DNA of 64,000 nt from Phycisphaera sp. Lineage in GTDB: Bacteria; Planctomycetota; Phycisphaerae; Phycisphaerales; UBA1924. Of this stretch, positions 1-9,485 are shown piece after piece. The stretch's first letter is position 1. Each line of letters begins with the position of its first letter. The stretch lies in the NCBI GenBank assembly GCA_025916675.1, contig CP098402.1, forward strand, positions 615,205-679,204, written 5' to 3'. The notes under the pieces are model-generated. The model saw nothing but the letters and a program-made list of their open reading frames with translations, was not told the DNA's origin and made no database searches. The position numbers and the translations under genes were made by a program.

Positions 1-263
1 GTGGCCACTGGAGTAACCCCCGCTTCGATCGCATCACCGGGGTCGAGCGTGATTCGCCGCAGCCGCCCGTGGAGTGGGCTGGAGATGACGTATCGCTCTC
101 CAATGCGGGTCATGCCTTCCTCGTCTACGCTCACGATCATCGGAGCTAACGTGACGAACGCGGCGTCGACGGCAACCGGTTGAGGCCGAAGCGTGACGAT
201 CAGGCCGGTGACCACAGCAAGTGCGGCAAGCATGACGACAATCCACCGAGCAATGCGTTTCAT
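1..263 (-). CDS. Efflux periplasmic adaptor (HlyD/MacA-like), N-terminal part
   Basis: The reading frame begins with ATG at 263 on the minus strand and runs off the window, so only about 87 residues are visible. It opens with a basic start (MKRIARW), then a single hydrophobic segment (about residues 7-25), as in membrane-anchored adaptors. The visible motifs SPLHGRL and DPGDAIEAG resemble the start of the lipoyl/barrel-sandwich region of HlyD/MacA adaptors. It lies 39 bp downstream of the FtsX-type permease and is probably the last gene of the exporter operon seen here. Its inferred role is to couple the inner-membrane ABC transporter to an outer-membrane channel. Family assignment rests on context plus these short motifs. 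Confidence 0.7.
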   Translation of the reverse strand, partial: MKRIARWIVVMLAALAVVTGLIVTLRPQPVAVDAAFVTLAPMIVSVDEEGMTRIGERYVISSPLHGRLRRITLDPGDAIEAGVTPVA

Positions 264-302
264 GATCGGAGCCTCCCGGTCTCCATGTGTGGATTACGTT
301 GT

Positions 303-2666
303 TTACTCTCGTGCCTTCAGCACGGCCATGAGATCAAGGCGGAGTACCCGACGCGCGATGGCAATGCCTGATAGACACGACGCCATGCAGACGATCACGA
401 CCGCAATTGCGAAAGTATCGGAGTGGATGACGAAGGGCATGCGTACCAGTTCTGATCGGGTAGCCGTGGCAGTGAACCACGCGAGGGCGTAGCCGCCGAC
501 CAGCCCCAAAGGAACCCCAACTGCGGTGATGATGGTGAGTTCGGCCAATTGCATCGTGGCGACCTCAAGCCGGGAAAAACCCAGTACACGCAAGCTGGCC
601 AGGTCACGTCCGCGTTCTGAGAGCGAAACTCGCGCGCCGTTGTAGATCACGCCGATCGCAATGGCGGCGCTGAAGCCGATCAGAAACGTACGCATGAGTC
701 CTAGGTTCTTGGCGATGGTTTCGCGAAAGCTCTGCTCAGTGGATTCTGTTACGTTCACCGCCATGATCCGGGGGGTGCGAGACACCTCGTCGTACAATTC
801 ACTTCGCTTGGCATCATCGACGCGTATATACACGCCACCAACGACGCCCGGCTCGCGCATGAGTCTGTTAAGTTCACCCAGATGCATGTAGGCAGCCAAG
901 CCGGAGAAGTCCTCGATCGTTGCGGCGACGATCGTATCGAAGACCGGTCGCCGGCCTTGGAGTACTTCTACTGTGACTTGTTCGCCCGGCTTGACACGGA
1001 GAAAATCCGCTAGGATTTTCGAGAGGACAACACCGTGATCGGGTAGTACAACCTCCCGGCCGTCCTGGCCCAGCAAGTGGTGCATGCCATCGCCGCGTTC
1101 CAACCCCAGGATACCGGTGCGTCGCGTGGCCGAACCATGACGCAACCGCACACCTACGCTGCGATAGGGTTCGGTGGCGAGCACCCCGGGGAGGTGGCGT
1201 ACGCTTGCCAGGGCGCTGGAGTCGGTCTCGTCGGAAAAGACGAGGTCGACATCGCGCTGTAGTACACGATCAAATTGCAGGTTGAGCACGTGATCAACGG
1301 CGTCTTCTGTGGCATTACCCAATACCAGAATAGCAGTCGCCAGTGCGACGCCGAATGCTGACAGCGCAGTCTTGATCGGGCGTCGTTCCAGATACCGTAC
1401 GACCATCCGCAACGACACGGGCAGCAGGCGGTGCAGGCCCACGCGCTCAACAATCGTTGGTCGATAGGAGGTAGGGGCGGGTGGGCGCATCGCTTCTGCT
1501 GGAGACAGCCGCATCGCTCCGCGCAGGGCTCCCGTGACTGCCAGCGCACCGGTGGCTGGCCCGATCGCCAAGGCCATCAAGGCGACAGGTGGACGTAGCA
1601 TGTAAATGGAACCCGGAAAATCCATGAAATCCATGTACAACGCTGTCAGGCCCCGGCCCATCATCGCGCCCAACGCGAGGCCAAGGATGGAAGCTACCAG
1701 CGCGATGAGCATCGCGAAACCCAGGTAATGGCGGCCAATCTCCCAAGTCGTATAGCCCAACGCCCGCAAGGCGGCGATCTGTTCGCGTTGTAAGCTAATG
1801 AGCCGGCCGAGTACCAAGTGCAGGAGGAATGCCGACACGACCAGAAACACAACGGGGACGATGAGCGTCATGCCTCGCAGCTCGTCGAGCTCGTTCGTGA
1901 TGAACTGGTGCGAGGGTTGGTCACTCCGTCCGTACGATCCCAGGCCACCGTAACGCGCCAGTAGTGTATCAACACGCTGGATCACTGTTGCCTCGCTCGT
2001 GCCGGGCATGATCTGTAGTAGCACGTCGTTGAACGCGCCATCCATATTGAACGCCGCCGACATTTCCTCGTGACCCATCCAGAAGACGCAATATCGGTCG
2101 TGCTGCGGGAGCAGGCCGCCTGGCGGGATGAGATACACGAACTCGGGCGACATCGCTATGCCGACAATGCGCAATTGCTCGCTACGACCATCGAGAATCG
2201 CGGCAACGCTATCCCCAGGCAGAAGTCCGTGCGCCTCGGCGAATCGATGGCTCACGAGCACTTCGCGTCGGTTCCGTCCTTCGGGCAGGCGGCCGCTGCG
2301 TAAGTGGACGAGGTTGAGGGCCGATGCCTGATTCGTGGGCAATGAGATCATGCGCGCCGAGGCTGGCTCATCCATGCCCGGCATGTCGAGCAACGCACCC
2401 TTGACGGTGCGCGTGTCGACAGCGATCACGCCGGAGATCTCTCGCAATCGGCCGGCGAGCGAATCCGGGGCCCGTCGGGCGTGGGCGAAGACATCGGCAA
2501 AACGGTGGCGCTGGTAGTATGTATCGACGGCAGCACGCAGCGAATCCATCATGCTGAGGGCCATCACGAAGGTCGCGATGCCGCAGGCCATTACCACCGA
2601 GATGGCCAAGGCCTGCTCCTTCGTGTGCCACAGGTCTCGCAGCAGCTTGCGATGGAGAGCCCTCAC
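303..2666 (-). CDS. ABC transporter permease, FtsX/MacB family
   Basis: A 787-residue inner-membrane permease. One hydrophobic helix lies near residues 18-40, followed by a large extracytoplasmic domain. A first three-helix FtsX-like block (about 265-385) is followed by a second periplasmic domain and a second FtsX-like block near the C-terminus (about 665-780). This duplicated layout (about 790 residues) is typical of lipoprotein/macrolide-type or DevC-like exporters rather than cell-division FtsX. The start codon is GTG at 2666, overlapping the ATPase stop by 4 bp (GTGA), which indicates translational coupling. The partner ATPase lies upstream and the adaptor downstream. The substrate cannot be read from the sequence. 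Confidence 0.85.
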   Translation of the reverse strand: MRALHRKLLRDLWHTKEQALAISVVMACGIATFVMALSMMDSLRAAVDTYYQRHRFADVFAHARRAPDSLAGRLREISGVIAVDTRTVKGALLDMPGMDEPASARMISLPTNQASALNLVHLRSGRLPEGRNRREVLVSHRFAEAHGLLPGDSVAAILDGRSEQLRIVGIAMSPEFVYLIPPGGLLPQHDRYCVFWMGHEEMSAAFNMDGAFNDVLLQIMPGTSEATVIQRVDTLLARYGGLGSYGRSDQPSHQFITNELDELRGMTLIVPVVFLVVSAFLLHLVLGRLISLQREQIAALRALGYTTWEIGRHYLGFAMLIALVASILGLALGAMMGRGLTALYMDFMDFPGSIYMLRPPVALMALAIGPATGALAVTGALRGAMRLSPAEAMRPPAPTSYRPTIVERVGLHRLLPVSLRMVVRYLERRPIKTALSAFGVALATAILVLGNATEDAVDHVLNLQFDRVLQRDVDLVFSDETDSSALASVRHLPGVLATEPYRSVGVRLRHGSATRRTGILGLERGDGMHHLLGQDGREVVLPDHGVVLSKILADFLRVKPGEQVTVEVLQGRRPVFDTIVAATIEDFSGLAAYMHLGELNRLMREPGVVGGVYIRVDDAKRSELYDEVSRTPRIMAVNVTESTEQSFRETIAKNLGLMRTFLIGFSAAIAIGVIYNGARVSLSERGRDLASLRVLGFSRLEVATMQLAELTIITAVGVPLGLVGGYALAWFTATATRSELVRMPFVIHSDTFAIAVVIVCMASCLSGIAIARRVLRLDLMAVLKARE

Positions 2667-3442
2667 CAGGTGAGCTCCCGTGCGACCGCCCGATGCTCGT
2701 TGACGTGCGTACTCGCAACCTGGCCGCCAGAGAGCGACACTACGCGATCACCCATGCTCGCGATGATCGCATTGTGCGTGATGACGACCGTTGCGGTGCC
2801 GACCTCGCGGTTTACCCGCTCAATAGCTTCGAGCACCACCACGCCGGTCTTGGCGTCGAGGGCGCCGGTGGGCTCGTCGCACAGTAGTATTTGCGGACGC
2901 TTGGCTATGGCGCGGGCGATAGCCACGCGTTGCTGCTCACCGCCGGAGAGTTGGCTGGGGAAGTGGTCCATGCGCTGGCCCAGGCCGACGAGTGCCAGGG
3001 CTTCCTCGGGCCGCATGGCACCGGGCGCGATGTCGGTGATGAGGGCTACGTTCTCGCGCGCGGTCAGGCTCGGAATGAGGTTATAGAACTGGAAGATGAA
3101 GCCCACATGCTCGCGACGATAGCGTGTCAGCCGGGCGTCGTCGGCTTTGGTGAAACTCGTGCCGAGGTAATCCAGCGATCCAGTGCTGGGGGTATCGAGC
3201 CCGCCCAGGATGTTCAGCAGAGTCGACTTGCCGCTGCCACTGGGACCAAGCAGCACCACCAATTCGCCAGCGAAGAGGTCGAAATCCACCCCGCGCAGCG
3301 CATGGACGGTCACGTCGCCCACGCGGTACGTCTTCGAAAGACCTCGCGCGGTGAAAACCGCTCTCGCACCGTTCTCGGTGGTTTCAGGACAGCCATTCGG
3401 CTCTGTGAGTGGCACGCTCATACCTAGCCTATCTGAACCCAT
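2663..3442 (-). CDS. ABC transporter ATP-binding protein (LolD/MacB type)
   Basis: A cytoplasmic ATPase that would energise the FtsX-type permease. It shows Walker [10 protein letters not shown], a Q-loop region (FIFQFYNL), signature [14 protein letters not shown] and Walker [13 protein letters not shown], the arrangement of the LolD/MacB/FtsE group. Two starts are possible. ATG at 3442 overlaps the regulator stop (TAATG) and would give 259 residues; ATG at 3421 (MSVPLTEP) would give 252. The open frame extends further upstream, but that part lies inside the response regulator and is unlikely to be translated. Tight coupling with regulator and permease suggests the exporter is made together with its own two-component system. 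Confidence 0.88.
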   Translation of the reverse strand: MGSDRLGMSVPLTEPNGCPETTENGARAVFTARGLSKTYRVGDVTVHALRGVDFDLFAGELVVLLGPSGSGKSTLLNILGGLDTPSTGSLDYLGTSFTKADDARLTRYRREHVGFIFQFYNLIPSLTARENVALITDIAPGAMRPEEALALVGLGQRMDHFPSQLSGGEQQRVAIARAIAKRPQILLCDEPTGALDAKTGVVVLEAIERVNREVGTATVVITHNAIIASMGDRVVSLSGGQVASTHVNEHRAVARELTW

Positions 3443-4182
3443 TACGCCTCGGCCAAGCCTTCTCGGATGGCCAGCCGCATCAGTTCTGCCCGTGAATGGA
3501 CGCCGAGCTTCTTGAGGATCCGATCCTGATGGCCGTCGATCGTCTTGGCGCTCCGACACAACTCGGCAGCGATCTCGCTGCGCGATAGGCCCTTGCCGAT
3601 CAAGCGGAGTACCTCGACCTCACGGTTCGTCAGAGCGTCGAGGGCGAGAGCCGGCGAGGGCGTCTTGTGTGCGTTGCCGCCGGTTGTGAGACACCGCGAG
3701 CTCACTTTTGGGCCCATGACGAACGCCGACTCTCGGCTGCGAGCGATCTCCACGAGCCCTGTGGTGATATCCTCGAGCTCGTCACTCTTGGCGAAGTAAC
3801 CCCACGCGCCGCAGCGATACGCCGCCGAAATATAGCCGTCCCGCACATGCGCACTGAGAAAAGCGAAGCGTTGTTTCGGGCGATGATGCCGCAGGCGATC
3901 AGCCATCTCGAATACGTCGGCTCCCGGCATCTCGATGTCAAGCAGCACAACGTCGGGGTCGAGCCTATCGGTTTCATCGAGCAGCGTGTCGGCCGCCGAA
4001 AGGTACCCGACGCAATGGATACGACCATCGACAGCAAACTGTGCCTTGAGTCCCTCGACGAGCACCTTGTGATCGTCCACGCACAGCACTCCCACACCAG
4101 AACCGGTCACGCGTGCAGCTGCCGCCGCTGAAGCCGGCCGGGCGGTTCCCAAACCTTTGCGCTTGCTGGCTGCGTTGGCCAT
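3442..4182 (-). CDS. Response regulator, NarL/FixJ family
   Basis: A 246-residue DNA-binding regulator. The receiver domain occupies about residues 28-150, with acidic pair D36/D37, predicted phospho-acceptor D82 (LLDIEMPG) and conserved lysine K132 (FAKSDE). The C-terminal LuxR-type helix-turn-helix begins near residue 180 ([23 protein letters not shown]). A basic, Ala-rich stretch of about 25 residues precedes the receiver. A strong AGGAGG lies 6-7 bases before the ATG. It follows the histidine kinase by 30 bp and precedes the ABC exporter, so it probably takes its signal from that kinase and controls the exporter or other stress genes (inference). Confidence 0.9.
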   Translation of the reverse strand: MANAASKRKGLGTARPASAAAAARVTGSGVGVLCVDDHKVLVEGLKAQFAVDGRIHCVGYLSAADTLLDETDRLDPDVVLLDIEMPGADVFEMADRLRHHRPKQRFAFLSAHVRDGYISAAYRCGAWGYFAKSDELEDITTGLVEIARSRESAFVMGPKVSSRCLTTGGNAHKTPSPALALDALTNREVEVLRLIGKGLSRSEIAAELCRSAKTIDGHQDRILKKLGVHSRAELMRLAIREGLAEA

Positions 4183-4212
4183 CGTGGTCCTCCTTCGCGC
4201 GGCTTCGGCTGG

Positions 4213-6369
4213 CTAATGCATCGCCGTGATCACAGCGGCTCGCAGTGCCTCGAAGTCATCTTCGCCCGCCATGGCGACGGGCCTCAATGCCTCTCCACTC
4301 GTGCTTCCTCGTCGTCCTAGCAGAACTAGCCTGGCGTCGGGTTGCCTGGCACGCCAACTGCGGAGCGTTTCCGCGTCGATCGTTGCCGCCGGAGCGACCC
4401 AGATATCTGCTTCTCCAGGGCTACGAGACTTGGTCAGCTCTGCACCCGCCGATTCGAGTAACTGTGCCACGAGCGAACGCGATCGTCCCAAGGGGAGGTC
4501 GATAGCGGCTCGTAGCCTCTTGCCGTGTTTACGCCCTTCGGCGGTTGGCAGCAGCAATTCGACCGTCGTTCCTTCTCCAGGGCGAGAGCGAACGCCCACC
4601 GAACCGCCGACGTCATGAGCTACTCTGTGAACGAGCGCGAGTCCGAGGCCAGTGCCGAGGCCGCGAGTCTTCGTCGTGAAGAACATCTCGAACGCCCGAT
4701 GCTGGACGTCCTCAGTCATACCGCAGCCGTTGTCCGTGACCGAGAAACGCACAGATGATCCTTCAGGGCGCGCTGAGAGATTTATCCGCCCGGCAGGCTC
4801 CTGGCCCGGCTCCAGGGAGGCGATCGCTTCACCAGCGTTGACCACGAGGTTCAGCACGGCCTGGGTCAGCCGGTGGAGCGCCACGGCAACCGGCGGGCAA
4901 TCGTCGGCAAACTCCGCAGTGACTTGGACATGTTTTGGCACGGCTTTCGTGAGCAGCACGCCCACTTGAGCCCACCAATGGCGTAGATCGGTCGGGCCTT
5001 GGTCATGGTCGATCGTGTCGGGGTCCATGGCGAGATAGTGGAGCCCATCGGCCAACTGCTGTAGATACCCAATACTGTCGCCAATCTCATTGACATGGCC
5101 CAGTACGACCTTCTCGTCCGTGTGGGGTTGGCGTAGCGCATTGATGTGGGCTCGGACGGGCAGCAGCACATTGTTCATGTCGTGGCCGAGCCCCGCTGCG
5201 AGCGTGCCGATAGCTGCTAAGCGGTCGGCCATCCGGAGTTGATCCCGGCTGCGCTCCAAGTCGGCCGTGCGCTGCTGGACAAGCTCCTCAAGCTGTCGAC
5301 GCGATTCGGCCAGTTGATCGTTGGTCTGCTGGCGATGGAGGAACGCTCCCAGCGGTACTACAGCGGCTGTAGCCAATTCGAGTAAGTGCAGATCCTCGTG
5401 GCGGTGTTCTCGCGTAAAGAACAACAGCACGGCGACCGAGCGGTTGCTTTCGATCACGGGCACAGCACACGCGGCTCGGAGGCCCAACCGTTTGACAAGT
5501 TCACTCTTGGAAAAGGCTGGATCCTCTGCCAGATCACCGAACCAGAGCGGCCGCCCTTCGGCCAAACAACGGCCAACGAAGCGTTGTTTGGTCTCTGTGC
5601 CAGGATCTGACATGGCTGCGACGAAGCCGTCGAGGTTGACATCCGACCGAGTCCACGTGACCACGCCCGCGAGTTCGCCGGTGCCATCGTTTGGTGACCA
5701 GGCCTCGCCGTGCTCCCAACGCGTCGATTCGCCAATCTCGCGAAGGGTGGCCATCAGTGCGGAACGGAGGTCTCTGGCCTCCGAGGTTGCAACGGCCACG
5801 TTCTTCAGCAGCCGCAGCTCCCGCTCCAGTCGCTTGGGCTTGCTGATATCACGGATGATCCCCACAAAGAGCGGTAACCTACCACCCGGAGGATCGACCC
5901 GAGATACCGATAGTTCGATGGGGATGCGCTCGCCATCAACCCGTACGCACTCGAGTTCTCGGGGACGCCCCAGGATGTTCGTGAACCCCGTACGGCGGTA
6001 CGCGGCTAAGTACCCATCGTGCGCCGATCGGTGGGGCTCGGGCATGAGCACGCTGACATTGCGTCCCACCAAATCGTCCGGCTTCCACCCCAGCACTCGC
6101 TCGCACGAGTCGCTGGCGAACTGCACCGTTCCGTGGGCGTCGATGGTGATGAGCGGATCGAGCGTGCCAGCGAGCACCGCGTGCTCAATTGCGGCTTGGC
6201 GAGCCGCTTCAGGAGATAGCTGACGGTCTGAAGATGCCTCACCCACGCACTTGGCGGGACCGTCTGGTCTTGAGCTTGAACATCCTCTGGGTGAGGTGGC
6301 CATGCGTAATGGACAGTATGCCCAGAGTCCCTGCAAACAAGCCGGGATAGCGGGGCCATACGGAGCCAA
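4213..6369 (-). CDS. PAS-GAF sensor histidine kinase with degenerate C-terminal receiver
   Basis: A 718-residue kinase without clear transmembrane helices, so probably a cytoplasmic sensor. Order: PAS (about 62-175, ending LFVGIIRDIS), GAF (about 190-345), a coiled-coil linker, the phospho-acceptor region GLGHDMNN with H396, and an HATPase_c domain with N box (NLVVNAGEAI), DNGCGM and GLGTGLGLAL. After residue 615 there is a further domain of about 100 residues that reads like a receiver fold (SRSLVAQLLESAGAEL, ARLVLLGRRG) but lacks the phospho-acceptor aspartate context. The frame as given uses TTG at 6369; ATG at 6303 (MATSPRG) is an equally plausible start, and neither has a strong ribosome site. 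Confidence 0.85.
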   Translation of the reverse strand: MAPYGPAIPACLQGLWAYCPLRMATSPRGCSSSRPDGPAKCVGEASSDRQLSPEAARQAAIEHAVLAGTLDPLITIDAHGTVQFASDSCERVLGWKPDDLVGRNVSVLMPEPHRSAHDGYLAAYRRTGFTNILGRPRELECVRVDGERIPIELSVSRVDPPGGRLPLFVGIIRDISKPKRLERELRLLKNVAVATSEARDLRSALMATLREIGESTRWEHGEAWSPNDGTGELAGVVTWTRSDVNLDGFVAAMSDPGTETKQRFVGRCLAEGRPLWFGDLAEDPAFSKSELVKRLGLRAACAVPVIESNRSVAVLLFFTREHRHEDLHLLELATAAVVPLGAFLHRQQTNDQLAESRRQLEELVQQRTADLERSRDQLRMADRLAAIGTLAAGLGHDMNNVLLPVRAHINALRQPHTDEKVVLGHVNEIGDSIGYLQQLADGLHYLAMDPDTIDHDQGPTDLRHWWAQVGVLLTKAVPKHVQVTAEFADDCPPVAVALHRLTQAVLNLVVNAGEAIASLEPGQEPAGRINLSARPEGSSVRFSVTDNGCGMTEDVQHRAFEMFFTTKTRGLGTGLGLALVHRVAHDVGGSVGVRSRPGEGTTVELLLPTAEGRKHGKRLRAAIDLPLGRSRSLVAQLLESAGAELTKSRSPGEADIWVAPAATIDAETLRSWRARQPDARLVLLGRRGSTSGEALRPVAMAGEDDFEALRAAVITAMH

Positions 6370-6480
6370 TCAAGGAGTTTTCCCCGTTGCTCACGGGCAT
6401 CCCCCACGGCATCATGTAGTACGGGAGGCTCGCTTGGTCTTCACCGGATCTGACTGGTTGTAAAGCTGCAGGGAGCAGCG

Positions 6481-6732
6481 ATGACAGAACGAACCATATT
6501 CGTAGTTCTGGGCATGCGTGACAATCGATGCCGCGAGTTGCTCCTGCGAGTCTTGCGTCAGATCGAGGGCGTACGGGAAGCCGCAGTTAGCCTTGCTCAG
6601 GCCCGCGCGATGATATCCCACGAAGCATCTTGCGCCCAAGCGACCCTAGCTTGGGCGATCCTGAGCCATGGCTATGGCGTGGTCCTCACCAATAGCCGGG
6701 AGGCATTCTTTCAAGAAGAGGTAGCGACATGA
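6481..6732 (+). CDS. Small HMA-like protein lacking the usual metal-binding CxxC
   Basis: An 83-residue protein whose spacing resembles a heavy-metal-associated (HMA, copper-chaperone) domain: GM followed by a loop and Cys, then a helix (LLLRVLRQIEGVREAAVSL), then a second strand-helix pair. The canonical GMxCxxC is GMRDNRC here, so the first metal ligand is missing and only one cysteine remains. Metal binding is therefore doubtful. The start has a good AGGGAG seven bases upstream, and the stop overlaps the next gene by 4 bp (ATGA). Such proteins occur among stress genes in environmental bacteria. Domain similarity is judged by eye. Confidence 0.55.
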   Translation: MTERTIFVVLGMRDNRCRELLLRVLRQIEGVREAAVSLAQARAMISHEASCAQATLAWAILSHGYGVVLTNSREAFFQEEVAT

Positions 6733-7121
6733 CTTCGACAGAGGCGGTATTGAACCCTGCGATGAAGAATCACGTGGCAAACCGCGGCAGTGATGCTGTA
6801 GCAGATCCGTGCGCCATGTGCCTTGCGGCTGGCACAGGCGGAGTCGCCAGCATGGTTGCAGTCGATCAACCGCACGGAATTTGTGTTGGCAACCAGAGCG
6901 GATGCCGTGGTAATTCCAGCGTGATTGATGCCATCCTGCGAGCGTCCAGGAGAGTTACTGGTGTGAGGGGTGCGTCACCGATGAAGCGTGGTTCCCATTC
7001 ATCGATCATGATCGTTACACAAGGCTTGGTTGAGCACTGCATCCATCGCACTGTTATGGCTGACGAAGCGCCGATCCTGATCGGGATTGTCACCAGCTTC
7101 GACGTTGTCAATCTGCTGTAG
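6729..7121 (+). CDS. Protein with a partial CBS-domain-like C-terminus
   Basis: A 130-residue protein. Only the final 30 residues are recognisable: HRTVMADE...ILIGIVTSFDVVNLL matches the end of a CBS module (hR..V.d....liGIVTs.DiV..l). The first 95 residues do not show the first half of a CBS pair and include several cysteines in no recognised pattern. It overlaps the HMA-like gene by 4 bp, so it is likely co-translated. It may be a decayed or frameshifted CBS protein, which in intact form senses adenine nucleotides. A diverged N-terminal domain is the alternative. Confidence 0.4.
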   Translation: MTSTEAVLNPAMKNHVANRGSDAVADPCAMCLAAGTGGVASMVAVDQPHGICVGNQSGCRGNSSVIDAILRASRRVTGVRGASPMKRGSHSSIMIVTQGLVEHCIHRTVMADEAPILIGIVTSFDVVNLL

Positions 7122-7128
7122 CAACTAA

Positions 7129-7473
7129 ATGGTGATCAATACAAGGAGACTAGCCGTGGCCATGATCTCTAATCCAATGCTTCTGCAGAATCGGATTCCC
7201 TCCATGCCCCCACTGAGATGGGATGGGTGGAAAGAGGATACATCCGAGCCCATTGATCGCGCACCCGACCCTCTTCCGGTCATGCATGACGATCACATAC
7301 GAGCTCGCGCGTACTTCATCTATGAAGATCGTGTTCGTCAAAACATCCCAGGAGACGAGGTCGGTGACTGGTTGCGAGCAGAGCACGAGCTCGAGACCGC
7401 AGCCGATCGGGCTATCGAAGCCATGATCGCCGGCGGGGCTCGGGAACGCGTCACGAGTGGTGGGCAGTGGTAG
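7129..7473 (+). CDS. DUF2934 domain protein
   Basis: A 114-residue protein. Residues of about 55-95 carry the DUF2934 pattern: IRARAYFIYEDR, then DWLRAEHEL, close to the family signature I..rAy.l...RG....dDWl.AE.eL. The N-terminus is poorly conserved, and the true start may be ATG at 7162 (MISNPML), which is preceded by CCGTGGCC rather than a clear ribosome site. DUF2934 proteins have no established function and are commonly found beside stress genes in environmental bacteria. It lies 7 bp after the CBS-like gene and overlaps the next frame by 7 bp, consistent with one transcript. Confidence 0.6.
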   Translation: MVINTRRLAVAMISNPMLLQNRIPSMPPLRWDGWKEDTSEPIDRAPDPLPVMHDDHIRARAYFIYEDRVRQNIPGDEVGDWLRAEHELETAADRAIEAMIAGGARERVTSGGQW

Positions 7474-7907
7474 GGCGCGGCCAAGGTGAGACTCTGACTG
7501 CTGCCAAGCATTCGCTCGTTTGGTTCGCCATAGCCGACTGGCGTAGTGCCCGCCTGTTCTCGTGTATTCGGACGCCGGGCATATGCTGCCACGTCGAGCA
7601 ACTCGATCGCTTTGTGGTCGCTTGTAAGGGCGAATGCGAGCACCGGCGGGTGTTGCCCCTCGGCCGTGACTTCGATGAGGCGGCCCGATGTCGATTTGTC
7701 CCAGGTCTGCAGAGGTGGTTAGCCGCCCATACTTGGGCTGCGCCCCAGGGCAGCCTTGACGCTTTTGTCACACCGACGCTGCTGAGCGAGTTGCGTCGAA
7801 CGATCGGCTTGAGCACTATGAGGCTTCACTTGCATGAGGTAGATGTCATGCGGTTTGAGACGTGTGAACTGGTCACGCATCCAGCTATCGCTGAACTGAC
7901 TGCCTGA
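7467..7907 (+). CDS. Host-attachment-like protein (PF10116-like)
   Basis: A 146-residue protein whose pattern fits the family named 'protein required for attachment to host cells': an opening strand WFAIADWRSARLFSC (family: wvlVAD...ARlf), a central variable section, then FVTPTLLSELRRTIG (family: lvl.AP..lLgeLR). A 25-residue portion between these is shorter than usual and rich in Cys. The family has a release-factor-1-like fold and is common in stress islands; the name comes from plant-associated bacteria and says little about role here. The exact start is uncertain because the first codons overlap the DUF2934 frame. Confidence 0.55.
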   Translation: MVGRGQGETLTAAKHSLVWFAIADWRSARLFSCIRTPGICCHVEQLDRFVVACKGECEHRRVLPLGRDFDEAARCRFVPGLQRWLAAHTWAAPQGSLDAFVTPTLLSELRRTIGLSTMRLHLHEVDVMRFETCELVTHPAIAELTA

Positions 7908-7959
7908 GATGATCGAATCAGCCCGCTCTTGATAAGTATCTTCCGTACTTGATTGCGAA

Positions 7960-8268
7960 TCATGCTGATCTGATTGTGATCCGAGTGCACCGGTGCCGCT
8001 CGTGTTCAAGACATCCGCGTGCCGCCACGAAGGCCGCCCGCAGGGCTACGTCTTGCGAGGTGCTCGACCGCTCGATACGATGCACACCCGACGGCGTCGC
8101 CAGGTAGAGCGTCGCCATCCAAGCCTCGTCGTCGGTCTGATTCGTGATGTCGACATGGCACGATTCGATGGCCCCAAAACGCTGCTGGAGTTCGCCGAAC
8201 AGGCGAGATGCCGCGCGCCGCATAGCCAGATCGCCAGAGTTGATGGTAAAGACGTGTTGCATGGCCAT
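7960..8268 (-). CDS. HPF/RaiA-like ribosome-associated protein
   Basis: A 102-residue protein starting at ATG 8268 (alternative ATG 8262), preceded by GAGGAAGAG. The pattern matches the sigma-54 modulation/HPF fold: an opening strand with two helices (SGDLAMRRAASRLFGELQQRF), the central ESCHVDI strand, a third strand (MATLYLATPSG) and a final helix (ALRAAFVAARGCLEHE). Family members bind the 30S subunit and silence or dimerise ribosomes during stress. It lacks the long C-terminal dimerisation domain of long-form HPF. It is convergent with the host-attachment-like gene. The assignment is by pattern and moderately secure. Confidence 0.5.
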   Translation of the reverse strand: MAMQHVFTINSGDLAMRRAASRLFGELQQRFGAIESCHVDITNQTDDEAWMATLYLATPSGVHRIERSSTSQDVALRAAFVAARGCLEHERHRCTRITIRSA

Positions 8269-8382
8269 CTCTTCCTCGTAAGAAGCCAAAAACCCCGGAC
8301 ACGTCGCTGAACGTACCGGGGCTCTCCCTCCCTGCCCGTGCCGCCTGTCAGAATGGTCGGGCGGCACGATACGGAGTTTGCT

Positions 8383-8895
8383 TCAGGCATGCGCCGCGAC
8401 AGGGGCAGCCTTGTTGATACGTTCGGCCAGTCGCGAGAATTCCGCATCGGCGGCCTGCTCCTCGGAGAGGGTCGTCTGCAGCAAGTCCGCGACGCGCTCG
8501 TGCCCCAACTGGGAGGCCCAGGCGTGGGCACAGCCGTACCCGGCAATCTCGTCGTGCTCGATGTGCTGGGCGGCGGCGATGAGAGCCGCGTCGCGCACGC
8601 GGCGTTCGCTCCACTTGGTGTTGGCCAACTCCAGGCAGTCGGCACACAGGCCTCGCATGCCATGTGTCTCTGCCCGGCGGGCTATGGCCGGCTTGGCACC
8701 GAGTTGGGTAAACACTTGATCGAGCCGGGTGACGTGCTTGATGGTCTGATCCGCATGGGCCTGGAAGGCCCCAGCAAGATCGGCATCCCACGCCGCATCG
8801 GCCAGCCTCGTCAGCACCTCGATATCATGTTGCTCCGCAGCGTGCAACTCGCTGAGCTGCTCGATCAGTAGGTCGTCCATCGTCTTCATGCTCAT
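8383..8895 (-). CDS. YciE/YciF ferroxidase-like protein (DUF892)
   Basis: A 170-residue all-helical protein of the DUF892/YciE-YciF ferritin-like family. Recognisable features are the opening LLIEQLSELHAAEQHDIEVL, the second helix with HADQTIKHVTRLDQVF, and IEHDEIAGYGCAHAWASQLGH, which places the Glu/His ligands expected for a di-iron site on antiparallel helices. The start has GGGAGAA just upstream. Members are induced by osmotic and oxidative stress, and some have ferroxidase or DNA-protection roles. It lies between the HPF-like gene and Hsp20, all on the minus strand, supporting a common stress response. Confidence 0.85.
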   Translation of the reverse strand: MSMKTMDDLLIEQLSELHAAEQHDIEVLTRLADAAWDADLAGAFQAHADQTIKHVTRLDQVFTQLGAKPAIARRAETHGMRGLCADCLELANTKWSERRVRDAALIAAAQHIEHDEIAGYGCAHAWASQLGHERVADLLQTTLSEEQAADAEFSRLAERINKAAPVAAHA

Positions 8896-8930
8896 GGCGA
8901 TTCTCCCTTCTGTGCCGAAGCCAGCCCGCT

Positions 8931-9422
8931 TCAGGTTGCTACCTTGTCCTTGCGGTTGGCGTCCTTGATCTCGACCTGCTGACGCTTGGCGCCAGGCTGT
9001 TTCGGGACACGAACGGTCAGCACACCGCTGTCAACATCGGCGCTGACGCGATCGGCATCGACACCAGCAGGTAGATCGATCACGCGGCGGAACGAACCGA
9101 ACCGTCGCTCGCTGCGGTAGAAGTTCTCCCCCTTCTTCTCGTCGATCTCTTCCTTTTCCCCGGAAATAGCCAACGTGTGACCGGTGACGGAGACGTCCAA
9201 GTCCTCGCAGGTGATCCCGGGCACCTCTGCACGGACGGTGAACTCGGCATCCGACTCGCTGATATCTAGCGGTGGGATCCAGCCGTTCTCTCGCAGGAGC
9301 TTGGGCTCGATGAGGTCGAGGGGATCGGCCATGAGTCTACCAAAGGTGTGATCAATCTCGTCACGCAGTCGCCCGAGCGAACCGTTGGCCGTATCGCGAT
9401 GCTTCCATAGGCTCAGTGCCAT
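8931..9422 (-). CDS. Small heat-shock protein, Hsp20/alpha-crystallin family
   Basis: A 163-residue holdase. The N-terminal region (MALSLWKH to about 50) is followed by an alpha-crystallin domain: PPLDISESDAEFTVRAEVPG, ISGEKEE, ENFYRSERRFGSFRR, and GVLTVRVPK near residue 140. The C-terminal IxI-type motif is not obvious; the tail is basic and ends in KDKVAT. Hsp20 proteins bind unfolding clients without ATP and pass them to other chaperones. An AAGGAAT ribosome site lies upstream of the ATG. It sits between YciE/F and the BON protein on the same strand. Confidence 0.93.
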   Translation of the reverse strand: MALSLWKHRDTANGSLGRLRDEIDHTFGRLMADPLDLIEPKLLRENGWIPPLDISESDAEFTVRAEVPGITCEDLDVSVTGHTLAISGEKEEIDEKKGENFYRSERRFGSFRRVIDLPAGVDADRVSADVDSGVLTVRVPKQPGAKRQQVEIKDANRKDKVAT

Positions 9423-9485
9423 GATCAGATTCCTTTCACGCTTGCAAGTAATGATGGGCTATCAGGACAAGGTAATGTGACGCGA

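Noticed and set aside
6412-6639. 75-residue minus-strand frame over the start of the HMA-like gene
   Set aside because: It is opposite a better supported gene with a ribosome site and shows no known pattern.
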